Source: an uncultured Eubacteriales bacterium (GTDB taxonomy: Bacteria; Bacillota; Clostridia; Peptostreptococcales; Anaerovoracaceae). From it: a stretch of 34,953 nucleotides of DNA. Made by a program: the position numbers and the translations under genes. Where the stretch lies: positions 1 to 34,953 of the forward strand of contig CAJLHL010000010.1 in assembly GCA_905206455.1 (NCBI GenBank). Reading direction: 5' to 3'. Shown here in pieces: positions 16,230 through 23,264 of the stretch. Below the pieces are notes generated by a model, which was not told the DNA's origin, made no database searches, and saw only the letters and a list, made by a program, of their open reading frames with translations. Position 1 is the stretch's first letter; each line of letters begins with the position of its first letter.

Positions 16230-17123
16230 TTATTCCTCCGCTTTCATACAGCGAAAACCGCAGTCCAGCCATCTGCGGTACAGACAGTTAAAACAGGACT
16301 GTGCTCCCTGCGGTATGCCGAATTCCTCTTCATCATTGTCCGGTACAAAATCGGCGCATACCGCCTGCCCTGTAATTTCCATAAACTTTTCTCTCTCCTG
16401 ATGCTGATGGATTGTCACATATGTCCCATCCTCTTCCCGTCGGACGATGCAGCACTTATGTCCGTCAAAATACATCAGTTTTATGAATTTATCGATCCGT
16501 ACGGGTACCGCTTCTCCCAGAACCGCACCGTCTCTTGTGATGACGAGTTCTGCGCCGAAACGCCTGCAGATCTCGCCGGCTCTCATAAATTCCCCGGAAA
16601 ATTCGCTCCCCGTCTTTCCCCGAAGAGATCCGTCGCTGCGGCTCAGCCGCAGTCCGATACCGGCCAAAGCGCCGATGACGCCGCCTCCGGTTCCGCCCAG
16701 CTCTTTCAAAATGACGCCCTCAATCCCCGAAGCCAGCGCATACGCCTCATCCTTTTTCTTCACTTTCCTCTTGGCTTCAAAGCCGAATTCGATCAGACGA
16801 TCCGGATCGGAAAGACGGTCGAGACAGCATACCGCAAACCCCGGGTCCGACACCCGGGCCATATTCTGCCGGATTACTTCTTCGCAGATCGATGCGATTT
16901 CACCGCTGTCCGCCTCCTCGAATTCCACATCGATACACATGGAACTGTTGTGGGAAGTATAGGCGATCTCATCACTGAGCAGCAGCTGATGCCTGGAGAT
17001 GCCGTCTCCTACTTTTCCGCCTGCCTCCGTCAGACGCCGGCCGATGATTTCTGCGATCTGTCCGGTACTCACACGTTTTGTCACATCATCGGTATCATCT
17101 ATGCTGATTAAATAATTTTTCAT
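16230..17123 (-). CDS. TiaS-like (tRNA-Ile2 agmatinylcytidine synthetase-related) protein with Cys-rich tail
   Basis: The 297-residue protein opens with YLISIDDTDDVTKRVSTGQ, matching the IDDTD nucleotide-binding start of archaeal TiaS. It follows with RHQLLLSDEIAYTSHNSSMCI, which aligns with the RLNPNIPWKTRGNGA segment of TiaS. A Gly-rich TGGGVIGALAGIGLRLS motif is at ~145-165. The OB-fold and zinc-ribbon domains of full TiaS are missing. Instead the end carries four Cys (SCFNCLYRRWLDCGFRCM), a possible metal or cluster site. Bacterial members are not known to modify tRNA. Operon membership with flavin oxidoreductases and a metal-chelate importer suggests a cofactor or metal role (inference). 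ATG 17123 with GGAG close by is preferred over 17144, which lacks a ribosome site. Confidence 0.65.
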   Translation of the reverse strand: MKNYLISIDDTDDVTKRVSTGQIAEIIGRRLTEAGGKVGDGISRHQLLLSDEIAYTSHNSSMCIDVEFEEADSGEIASICEEVIRQNMARVSDPGFAVCCLDRLSDPDRLIEFGFEAKRKVKKKDEAYALASGIEGVILKELGGTGGGVIGALAGIGLRLSRSDGSLRGKTGSEFSGEFMRAGEICRRFGAELVITRDGAVLGEAVPVRIDKFIKLMYFDGHKCCIVRREEDGTYVTIHQHQEREKFMEITGQAVCADFVPDNDEEEFGIPQGAQSCFNCLYRRWLDCGFRCMKAEE

Positions 17124-17149
17124 CTCTCCATTTCTCTCTGACATTTTTG

Positions 17150-17190
17150 AAAACCGCGGCGCCGGTTTTTATTCCGGCGGTCCGCACAGA
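17150..17190 (-). terminator. Weak terminator-like hairpin between the ExbB/DUF2149 operon and the TiaS-like gene
   Basis: In the 85-base gap a CGCCGG/CCGGCG stem (17160-17179) with an 8-nt loop is followed on the minus strand by CGCGGTTTTC. An alternative fold pairs AAAACCG with CGGTTTT. It may partly end the upstream transcript. Read-through into the TiaS-like operon cannot be excluded since no clear promoter is visible. Confidence 0.35.
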
Positions 17191-17207
17191 ACCGAAAAAA
17201 TTTCGTC

Positions 17208-17540
17208 TCATTCCCCGTCTGTCACCATGTACATCCTGCCGGTCTCCGGATCCTGATAAACGGTTCCCATTTTTTTGTAATCCTGATTTTCATCGATCTC
17301 GGATTCCGATTTATTTTCGTTAAGCTGCGTCTCCGTAATCTCCTGCCCGCTGACATAATCCACTTCCTGACCGCCGAGATCCACATTCCAGTTGACGATG
17401 AGAGCCAGCATCAGACCGCAGGCAAAGACCAGCATAACGTCCATCAGATTTGCCATCATCTCCAGAGGGTTTTCATCCTGGTGCACTTTCTTTCTCCGAA
17501 GATTATACTTCATCGAGCTGATCTTCATCCTGTACCGCAT
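17208..17540 (-). CDS. DUF2149 protein, ExbD/TolR-like partner of the proton channel
   Basis: The 110-residue protein has a basic N-terminal cytoplasmic tail, one membrane helix (residues ~31-51) and a short acidic outside domain ending in GRMYMVTDGE. The segment NPLEMMANLMDVMLVFACGL parallels the ExbD sequence INVTPFIDVMLVLLIIF. It keeps the Asp (Asp34) at the helix start that in ExbD/TolR/MotB carries protons. It overlaps the ExbB-like gene by 38 bases and starts with GGAGAG five bases upstream, so production of the two should be coupled. With ExbB it would form a proton-driven stator. The target of the force is likely the surface proteins encoded upstream (inference). Confidence 0.85.
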   Translation of the reverse strand: MRYRMKISSMKYNLRRKKVHQDENPLEMMANLMDVMLVFACGLMLALIVNWNVDLGGQEVDYVSGQEITETQLNENKSESEIDENQDYKKMGTVYQDPETGRMYMVTDGE

Positions 17541-18261
17541 CCTTTCTCTCCGTGTCCGCCGTCTTCTTTACGCAGGCTTTTTCCGTCTCCTGCATCTCTG
17601 CAGAGGCATCCTGATCCGGTTTTTCCGCCTTCCTCTCTCCGGAAGAAACCTCCTCCAGCACCGCATCCATCAGAGTTTCCAGAGAAACCATATAATCGTC
17701 GTACCAGCGCCTTCTGATCTTTGCGATAACATAGCACACTGCCGCCGTTACGAGACCTGCTACCGTCGTGTCAAAAGCGATCAGAAGAGAATCCGCCAGA
17801 GACATGGTATCCCCTTGCCCCAGAGCCATCAGGCCGGGCCCGAGAGGAATCAGAGTTCCCATGAGGCCGAACATCGGCGCGATGCGAGAAGCCATCTCTG
17901 TGAGCGACGCCCTCTTCTCAAACCTGGATTCCTCATCTGAAATCATCTTCCTCGCCGCTGCGATCAACAGTTCTTCCGGCTTGTCCCGATTATCGAGAAT
18001 CGTGAAAAACGCATCTTTATGGCGGGTATAAATCCGGCTTTCTCCGATCATCGACCGGATATCAGACGGATTCTTCCCGTGGATATTCAAGATCAGATTT
18101 GTCTCGTTTTCTTTGACGACGGAACGTTCCCTCACCGCCTCCATGATAATCCCGCCGATGCAGGCCACGGTGCCGAGAATCAGAAGAAGCAGAATCGCCA
18201 TGGTCGGGATCAGCAGCCACTGAGATACCGTATGTAATGAATCTTTTAAAAAATCTGTCAT
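17503..18261 (-). CDS. MotA/TolQ/ExbB-family proton channel
   Basis: The 252-residue protein has three membrane helices (~15-40, ~126-148, ~160-182). The MotA/ExbB core is visible as RASLTEMASRIAPMFGLMGTLIPL in helix 2 and SLLIAFDTTVAGLVTAAVCYVIA in helix 3, which keeps the polar Thr residues that line the ExbB/TolQ proton path. A large cytoplasmic loop lies between helices 1 and 2, and the C-terminal ~60 residues are a charged tail rich in Glu/Lys. It uses the proton motive force with its ExbD-like partner. ATG 18261 is preferred, with AGGGAG six bases upstream; a GTG at 18276 overlaps the stop of the preceding gene. It lies third in a four-gene overlapping operon. Confidence 0.92.
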   Translation of the reverse strand: MTDFLKDSLHTVSQWLLIPTMAILLLLILGTVACIGGIIMEAVRERSVVKENETNLILNIHGKNPSDIRSMIGESRIYTRHKDAFFTILDNRDKPEELLIAAARKMISDEESRFEKRASLTEMASRIAPMFGLMGTLIPLGPGLMALGQGDTMSLADSLLIAFDTTVAGLVTAAVCYVIAKIRRRWYDDYMVSLETLMDAVLEEVSSGERKAEKPDQDASAEMQETEKACVKKTADTERKDAVQDEDQLDEV

Positions 18262-18272
18262 ATTTTCTCCCT

Positions 18273-21041
18273 TCACCTCATCCGCCGCCGATAAGCGTAA
18301 AAACTGGCGCCGCCGCCTAATAAAAAGGCGGCTCCGAAGATCGCGGCGATATAGATGCGGTAATCCTTTCTTTCACTGCCGAGACTGTAAGATACGGAAC
18401 CTCCCGCAATCTCATAAACATGCTTCCCGGCGGCGTCGATCTTTTCCAAAGAATTGTCATTTTTTTTGAATTTCTCTGGTTCCGTCTCTGCCGCTTCGCC
18501 GGATGTCCCGTCCGGTTCTGATTCAGAAGCGGAGCTACCGGCGCCGCTTCCTCCGATCCCCGCACCATTGCCTTCGCCGCTTCCCACGACCTTGCCGAGA
18601 TACTCATCCACCCAGTTTTCATCGGACGGCGAACCGTACAATTGAACCTTTATCGTGTCGATCCACAGGAGAGACTTATCCAGATTGTTGGATTTTACGG
18701 AAGTCTGTCCATAGACCAGATGGTACCGGTGTGTGCCGTCCATCCGGAAAAAATCCGGCACGGTGGATTTTTCATCCCAGTAATCCTTCAGCGCGATCAC
18801 AGTGTCGACGCGCACCGCACTGCGGGCCGCTCCTTTTCCTCCCGTCGTATAATTCCAAGCCGCGGTAAGATTCGGATAATAATACCGGTTCATGTCGATG
18901 AGATAAGCCTTCGACGCAGTGACGCCGGGAGAACCTTCTTCGGCGCCCTGGTAAAAACCGATCTTCTCCACCGAATCCATATCAATGCCCGAAGCCGTGA
19001 TCAAATCCACCAGGCGTACCCCCATCGCAGTCAGAATTCCGTTTGTTCCATCGGAAGAGACGGAAGAATAGGCCTGGCGTGTCAGAGGCATTGACGCAAT
19101 TTCATCAAACGTGAATTTTTTTATCGTATAATACTCTGTACCGAAGTAACCTACCTGAACCGTCAGTTCATCAGGAAGATGATCTGTCACCGCTCCCGTA
19201 AAAGGATCGGTATACGGTCCCTCTACCTCCGCGCTCCCCGCAGAATCAGCCCCGCCGGAAGTCATCTTCTTATTTCCTTCGGTATCCTTCATGCCCATCT
19301 TTTCCGCAAACTCTCCCGCCGCAGTCACCTTGATATCGATTGCCTGCAAATTGTAGCCGTACATCAGATAAGAACCGTCGGAAGGATTCAGCTGGCCGAA
19401 ACAGAAACGATATCCTCCGATCGCAGAAAGCGATGACCAAGGTGCGTCGTCCTGCAGCTGCGAAGTGGCTGAACGCAGAGCGAGCATAGGTTCGGTACTC
19501 TCCGGATCCTTTTTCTTCAGCGCCTCCGGATCTTCACCGGATTCACCTTGGAGCGCAGCATCCCCCTCTGTATCATCACTCTGGCCCGCAGAATCTGTCG
19601 CCTCCGCATCGTTCTGTCCGGAACCGGAAGAATCCGTTCCGTTTTCAAGGAGGTAAGCTTCCGACAAATGCGGATAACGGTATCTGTCTACACCATACAG
19701 ATAATTATTCGTCATATTTCTCGTCCACTTTCCTGCCCCGTAAATACTGACACTCTCGATCTCCGAAGGATCCACGCCCTGTGCTTCAGCCAGATCACTC
19801 AATAAAATCCCTTCCGCTGCAGTAGTACACGGAAATTCATCTTCATTGATACCCGAATACACCTGCCGTGTCTGTTTCATGGCTCTCAGCTGAGCGTCCG
19901 TATATACCTTCTCGGACACGACTTCATCGCCGATCTTCAGCCGCACCGTAAATCCTTCCGGCGCCGAAGCGTAAGAATCCGGCGGCGCCGCTGACAGAAT
20001 ACCGTTTACAGCCGTCACGAAAATCAGCAGCATAGACAGACGTTTTGCCGTTCTCTTTTTCTTTCCTATATTTTTACCGGTTTTCTCCTCCGGAAGTTCC
20101 CCGCCCGGTGACCTTTTCGCGGAATCAGACAATTCAGACCTCCGGCTTTTCAAAATTCCTTCGGGGCATTTTATTTTCCTCATCCAGACGGAGGAAACAA
20201 GACCGCCGCCAACCGCTGTCAGCAGAACGAGAAGGAGGATCAGCACCGCCTGAAACCTCGAAGATGAAAAAAATGATAAAATATCCTGCCGTACGGATTC
20301 GCCGGAAGACAGATCCTCTCCTGTATCATCTCCTCGCGTCTCTCCGGGCGCAGCGCTGTCTGCCGGCCCATGCGAAATTTTTTCACCGCCGTCCGCAGAG
20401 GAATCCGCTGTCACTGATTCTCCTCCGCCATTTTGCTTTGCCGTCCCACCGGCGGCGTCAGTTCCCAGGGCTTGTAAATCCGTGCTGTCTCCGGAATCTG
20501 CCGCGGCTAAATCATTCTCTACAGGCGGTGTCACCAGCGGCGCATTAAAAGAAGATCTGCCATATTCTGTGGTAAACGTCACGGTTTGTTCTTCGTCCGT
20601 AGCCATATTATTTTTCGCCTGAATCCCCTCGTGAAGCGTCAGAATATATTTTGTACCGTAGCTGAGAGGCTTCACAGGAGAAACATACAGAAACTGCCGT
20701 TTGTCGAACTGCAGCTGCGCGTCAGCGACAAAAACCGTGATATCTACATTCGTTCCGTCCGCTTTCTTCAGCGTAATCAGCGTCTTGTTCCGATCCGATA
20801 CATTATACTGCGCCACATTATGACTGAATTTACATTGAATCACCGGAGTAACGCTGACTCCGGAAGCGCCGTCGGCAGGATAAGACCAATCCATGTACAG
20901 CGGAACAACCGCGCCCGCTCCGCCGCCGCTACCGTCTCCTGCAGCGAAAGATACGGGACAGAACCATGCTGCCGCCGCGAGGAGAAGACATAAAACGATA
21001 CCGAACCTCCGGCCGTACGCTTTTCCTTTCCGATAAATCAT
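18273..21041 (-). CDS. Multi-pass surface protein: Ig-like (Big_5) module plus two tandem extracytoplasmic repeat domains
   Basis: The 922-residue protein shows a signal peptide (~12-33), a Big_5 Ig-like domain (~50-160, YPADGASGVSVTPVIQCKFS...), a Ser/Gly/Asp-rich stretch (~165-255), a membrane helix (~263-286), a basic cytoplasmic loop (~288-334) and a second helix (~335-352). Then come two related outside domains (~360-570 and ~615-820). Each repeats the pattern TRQxYS ... GxxLxDLxxAxG ... SxExIxxY ... RYYYPxL, somewhat like molybdopterin-oxidoreductase-fold domains but without the catalytic Cys context. A final helix (~893-915) ends in YRRRMR. It looks like a fusion of two exported proteins. 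Its ATG overlaps the stop of the SLH gene (ATGA), and its stop lies 11 bases before the proton-channel start. A role as force acceptor or sensor is inferred. Confidence 0.8.
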   Translation of the reverse strand: MIYRKGKAYGRRFGIVLCLLLAAAAWFCPVSFAAGDGSGGGAGAVVPLYMDWSYPADGASGVSVTPVIQCKFSHNVAQYNVSDRNKTLITLKKADGTNVDITVFVADAQLQFDKRQFLYVSPVKPLSYGTKYILTLHEGIQAKNNMATDEEQTVTFTTEYGRSSFNAPLVTPPVENDLAAADSGDSTDLQALGTDAAGGTAKQNGGGESVTADSSADGGEKISHGPADSAAPGETRGDDTGEDLSSGESVRQDILSFFSSSRFQAVLILLLVLLTAVGGGLVSSVWMRKIKCPEGILKSRRSELSDSAKRSPGGELPEEKTGKNIGKKKRTAKRLSMLLIFVTAVNGILSAAPPDSYASAPEGFTVRLKIGDEVVSEKVYTDAQLRAMKQTRQVYSGINEDEFPCTTAAEGILLSDLAEAQGVDPSEIESVSIYGAGKWTRNMTNNYLYGVDRYRYPHLSEAYLLENGTDSSGSGQNDAEATDSAGQSDDTEGDAALQGESGEDPEALKKKDPESTEPMLALRSATSQLQDDAPWSSLSAIGGYRFCFGQLNPSDGSYLMYGYNLQAIDIKVTAAGEFAEKMGMKDTEGNKKMTSGGADSAGSAEVEGPYTDPFTGAVTDHLPDELTVQVGYFGTEYYTIKKFTFDEIASMPLTRQAYSSVSSDGTNGILTAMGVRLVDLITASGIDMDSVEKIGFYQGAEEGSPGVTASKAYLIDMNRYYYPNLTAAWNYTTGGKGAARSAVRVDTVIALKDYWDEKSTVPDFFRMDGTHRYHLVYGQTSVKSNNLDKSLLWIDTIKVQLYGSPSDENWVDEYLGKVVGSGEGNGAGIGGSGAGSSASESEPDGTSGEAAETEPEKFKKNDNSLEKIDAAGKHVYEIAGGSVSYSLGSERKDYRIYIAAIFGAAFLLGGGASFYAYRRRMR

Positions 21042-22819
21042 GCTGCCTCCTGCTGCAGATTTATCAGATTTACGATCATATGACAGGCTTCGGCACGGGT
21101 GATTTTAGCCGAAGGGCGGAAAGTGCCGTCCGGATAGCCGCTTATCACTCCATTCTGAAATACAGAAGTAACCGCACTCAAAGCCCAGGATGAAATACGG
21201 TCTTTATCGGTGAAAGGCACCGGATTTCCGCCGGAAGTATCTTCCTGAAGCTCTGCGATTCTCGCCGTCATGACCGCCATCTGTTCTCTCGTCAGCTGAT
21301 CGTCTGGTCCGAAATGCTTCGCATCAAAACCGTTGACGTATCCCAGAGACGCCGCAATCGAAATGTACCCGCTCGCCCAGTGATCTTTTGTGTCGTCAAA
21401 AAGGACCATATCATCGCTGTTCAGATCGTACAGCCTCACGAGAATCGCTACGATCTCGGCTCTCGTAATCTGACTGTCCGGCCGAAACGTTCCGTCAGGT
21501 TTTCCCGTCACCACACCCAGATCAGCCAGCAGATTGATATCCTCTGCTGCCCAGTTTGATGCGATATCAGAATAATAGTTTTCGACCGGCTTGTCCTCTT
21601 CAAATACGACTTCCAGTTTTGCTTTCCCTTCCGGCATTATGAAATTATATTTGCCGTTGGAATCTTCAGTGAGCTCGATTTCACCGCCCTCTTCATCTGT
21701 CACTCTAAGAGACTTCAACAAATAACCCTCATCCGGCGTCACGGTAATCAGCACCTTTTCTCCAGCCTTCGGTTCCTGAGGATCTACTGCGACAGAGCCG
21801 TTTTCTGCACCCGCAACGGTGAGATTCCCCTTTGTTTCATCCGGTGTTTCCGATCCGCCGCCGGAGCCGCCTCCGCTACCAGAGCCCTGTCCGCTTCCTT
21901 CCGTCGAAAAAAAGATATTTAAAGGACTGGAAAGTTCCATTCCATTCCTTGACATCAACTTTTTCTCAATAATTAATTTATATTCTGTTTTATTTTCCAG
22001 TAAATTTTCTGGTACTACGATTAGTTCTTGAACCTCCTGTCCAGAAGAAATAGATATCGGAATCTTTTTCGTTTCATCCGACACTTTTACCAAAGAAATA
22101 TACTTTGTATTGTATTCTAATACTTCTGGACCTGAAACATTAAACGAAAATTTAAGGTTTATTCTAATATCTACAGGTACATTTTCCTGATGATTATCAA
22201 TGTTTACCTCATCTAATGTCAAAGGAGCCTGCACTATTTCATCTGGCGGAAGTTCTCCCACTGGGCGAACTTCACAATAATTTGATGCGATATTAAAATC
22301 TACTATGTAAGGAACACCTAAACTATTTCCCATATTAGCATAAAGATCCTCATCTATTTGTATTTGATAATCTTTTCCTTCATCGAGATTCTTCACATAA
22401 ATATAAAAATATTTCGATTCATCCATATGCTTCTCAGCATTAGGATGAGGAGACACATACCAGTTTTCTGCATTGACATCCATTCCTGTCTGCAGATCAA
22501 TCAGATGAAATTTTGTCAGATTTCGCTCATTTGCACCTTTCATATAATCAGGGTTCTCTTCATTTACCGCATCCCTGATCTGCTCTTCATCAATAGCTCC
22601 CACATTATTCGAAAACCTGATATGTATTTCTGCCTGCCACTCTTCGTCTTCTGCATTCTTTATGATTTCCACATCCGTCACCTTGGGATACTGTTTTGTC
22701 GGAACTGAATTATATGCCGCATAACAGAATACCTGTGTAAACATCATTGCAGCACAGACCGCCGCGGAAATCAGTACGGCTCTTCGTCTTCCGCATTTTC
22801 GCCTCCAGTTTGTTCTCAC
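21038..22819 (-). CDS. SLH-anchored surface protein with Big_5 Ig-like domains and InlB-type repeat
   Basis: This wall-attached protein has ~593 residues. It has a signal peptide (basic start, then AVLISAAVCAAMMFTQVFCYA) and two Big_5-like Ig domains (~40-175 and ~190-300, the second ending in NIFFSTEG). A Gly/Ser linker follows, then an InlB-type divergent repeat (~325-395, YNFIMPEGKAKLEVVFEED) and three SLH domains (~416-593) that bind pyruvylated wall polymer. SLH motifs are GKPDGTFRPDSQITRAE, FGPDDQLTREQ and GYPDGTFRPSAKITRAE. GTG at 22819 is chosen: GGGAGG precedes it and gives a normal signal peptide. An ATG at 22912 has no ribosome site and would add a 31-residue basic extension. It is the first gene of the ExbB/DUF2149 operon. 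Its Ig-domain region is notably more A+T-rich than the SLH region. Confidence 0.88.
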   Translation of the reverse strand: MRTNWRRKCGRRRAVLISAAVCAAMMFTQVFCYAAYNSVPTKQYPKVTDVEIIKNAEDEEWQAEIHIRFSNNVGAIDEEQIRDAVNEENPDYMKGANERNLTKFHLIDLQTGMDVNAENWYVSPHPNAEKHMDESKYFYIYVKNLDEGKDYQIQIDEDLYANMGNSLGVPYIVDFNIASNYCEVRPVGELPPDEIVQAPLTLDEVNIDNHQENVPVDIRINLKFSFNVSGPEVLEYNTKYISLVKVSDETKKIPISISSGQEVQELIVVPENLLENKTEYKLIIEKKLMSRNGMELSSPLNIFFSTEGSGQGSGSGGGSGGGSETPDETKGNLTVAGAENGSVAVDPQEPKAGEKVLITVTPDEGYLLKSLRVTDEEGGEIELTEDSNGKYNFIMPEGKAKLEVVFEEDKPVENYYSDIASNWAAEDINLLADLGVVTGKPDGTFRPDSQITRAEIVAILVRLYDLNSDDMVLFDDTKDHWASGYISIAASLGYVNGFDAKHFGPDDQLTREQMAVMTARIAELQEDTSGGNPVPFTDKDRISSWALSAVTSVFQNGVISGYPDGTFRPSAKITRAEACHMIVNLINLQQEAA

Positions 22820-23141
22820 CCTTGTTTTCCTCCCTCTTTTTTTACTCTTCCCTGATCTCTGTCTGATATGATAAAATTGACACTCATTTCCCGGTACAGA
22901 TCTGCTTTTCATACACGGATATTACAGACAGCCGGGATAAAATAAAACTTAGCGCCGACGCCCTCCTGCAGATGCAGGCAGCAGAACTTATTTCCGATTA
23001 AAATGCGCCCCGAATACCGGATACTGTCACCGTACACTTTGACAAAATGATAATATGAATCCTATCGGTCTGCCGGAATTCCGGTATCCGGGCCACATTT
23101 TACAATAGAAACCGCAGCCTTTGTGTCTCTTTGCAAAATCA
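22820..23141 (-). promoter_or_regulatory. Leader region of the SLH/ExbB operon with candidate RNA structure
   Basis: This gene-free stretch must hold the operon's promoter and leader. On the minus strand CCGGATACCGG (23081-23091) can pair over ~60 bases with CCGGTATTCGG (23010-23020) using one G-U pair; the plus strand would have an A-C mismatch there. A 12-bp palindrome CCGGAATTCCGG is at 23073-23084, and a small CCTGC-AGAT-GCAGG hairpin is at 22965-22978. It matches no riboswitch class I know. No convincing -35/-10 pair was found. Confidence 0.4.
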
Positions 23142-23173
23142 CGAAGAGACGACGACACCGCGCCGCCTCTTCG
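23142..23173 (-). terminator. Terminator hairpin after the 917-residue SLH gene
   Basis: The minus-strand RNA can form a 13-bp stem (CGAAGAGGCGGCG with CGUCGUCUCUUCG) with two G-U pairs and a 6-nt loop, then UGAUUUUGC. On the plus strand both G-U positions become A-C mismatches, which points to selection on the minus-strand RNA. It starts ~90 bases after the SLH gene stop and separates that gene from the ExbB operon. Confidence 0.7.
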
Positions 23174-23264
23174 CAATTTTTTATCTCATTACAGAAGCAT
23201 TTCTAAATTTACAGCAAAATCTCACCTTTCTCAGATCAAACTCTGCCATATACCGCGCTGAATA

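Noticed and set aside
22817..22912. ATG at 22912 as the start of the first SLH gene
   Set aside because: No ribosome site; it would place 31 mostly basic residues before a normal signal peptide, while GTG 22819 has GGGAGG upstream.
22820..23141. Known cyclic-di-GMP, cobalamin or molybdenum-cofactor riboswitch in the SLH operon leader
   Set aside because: The conserved core sequences of those classes, as I know them, are not present.
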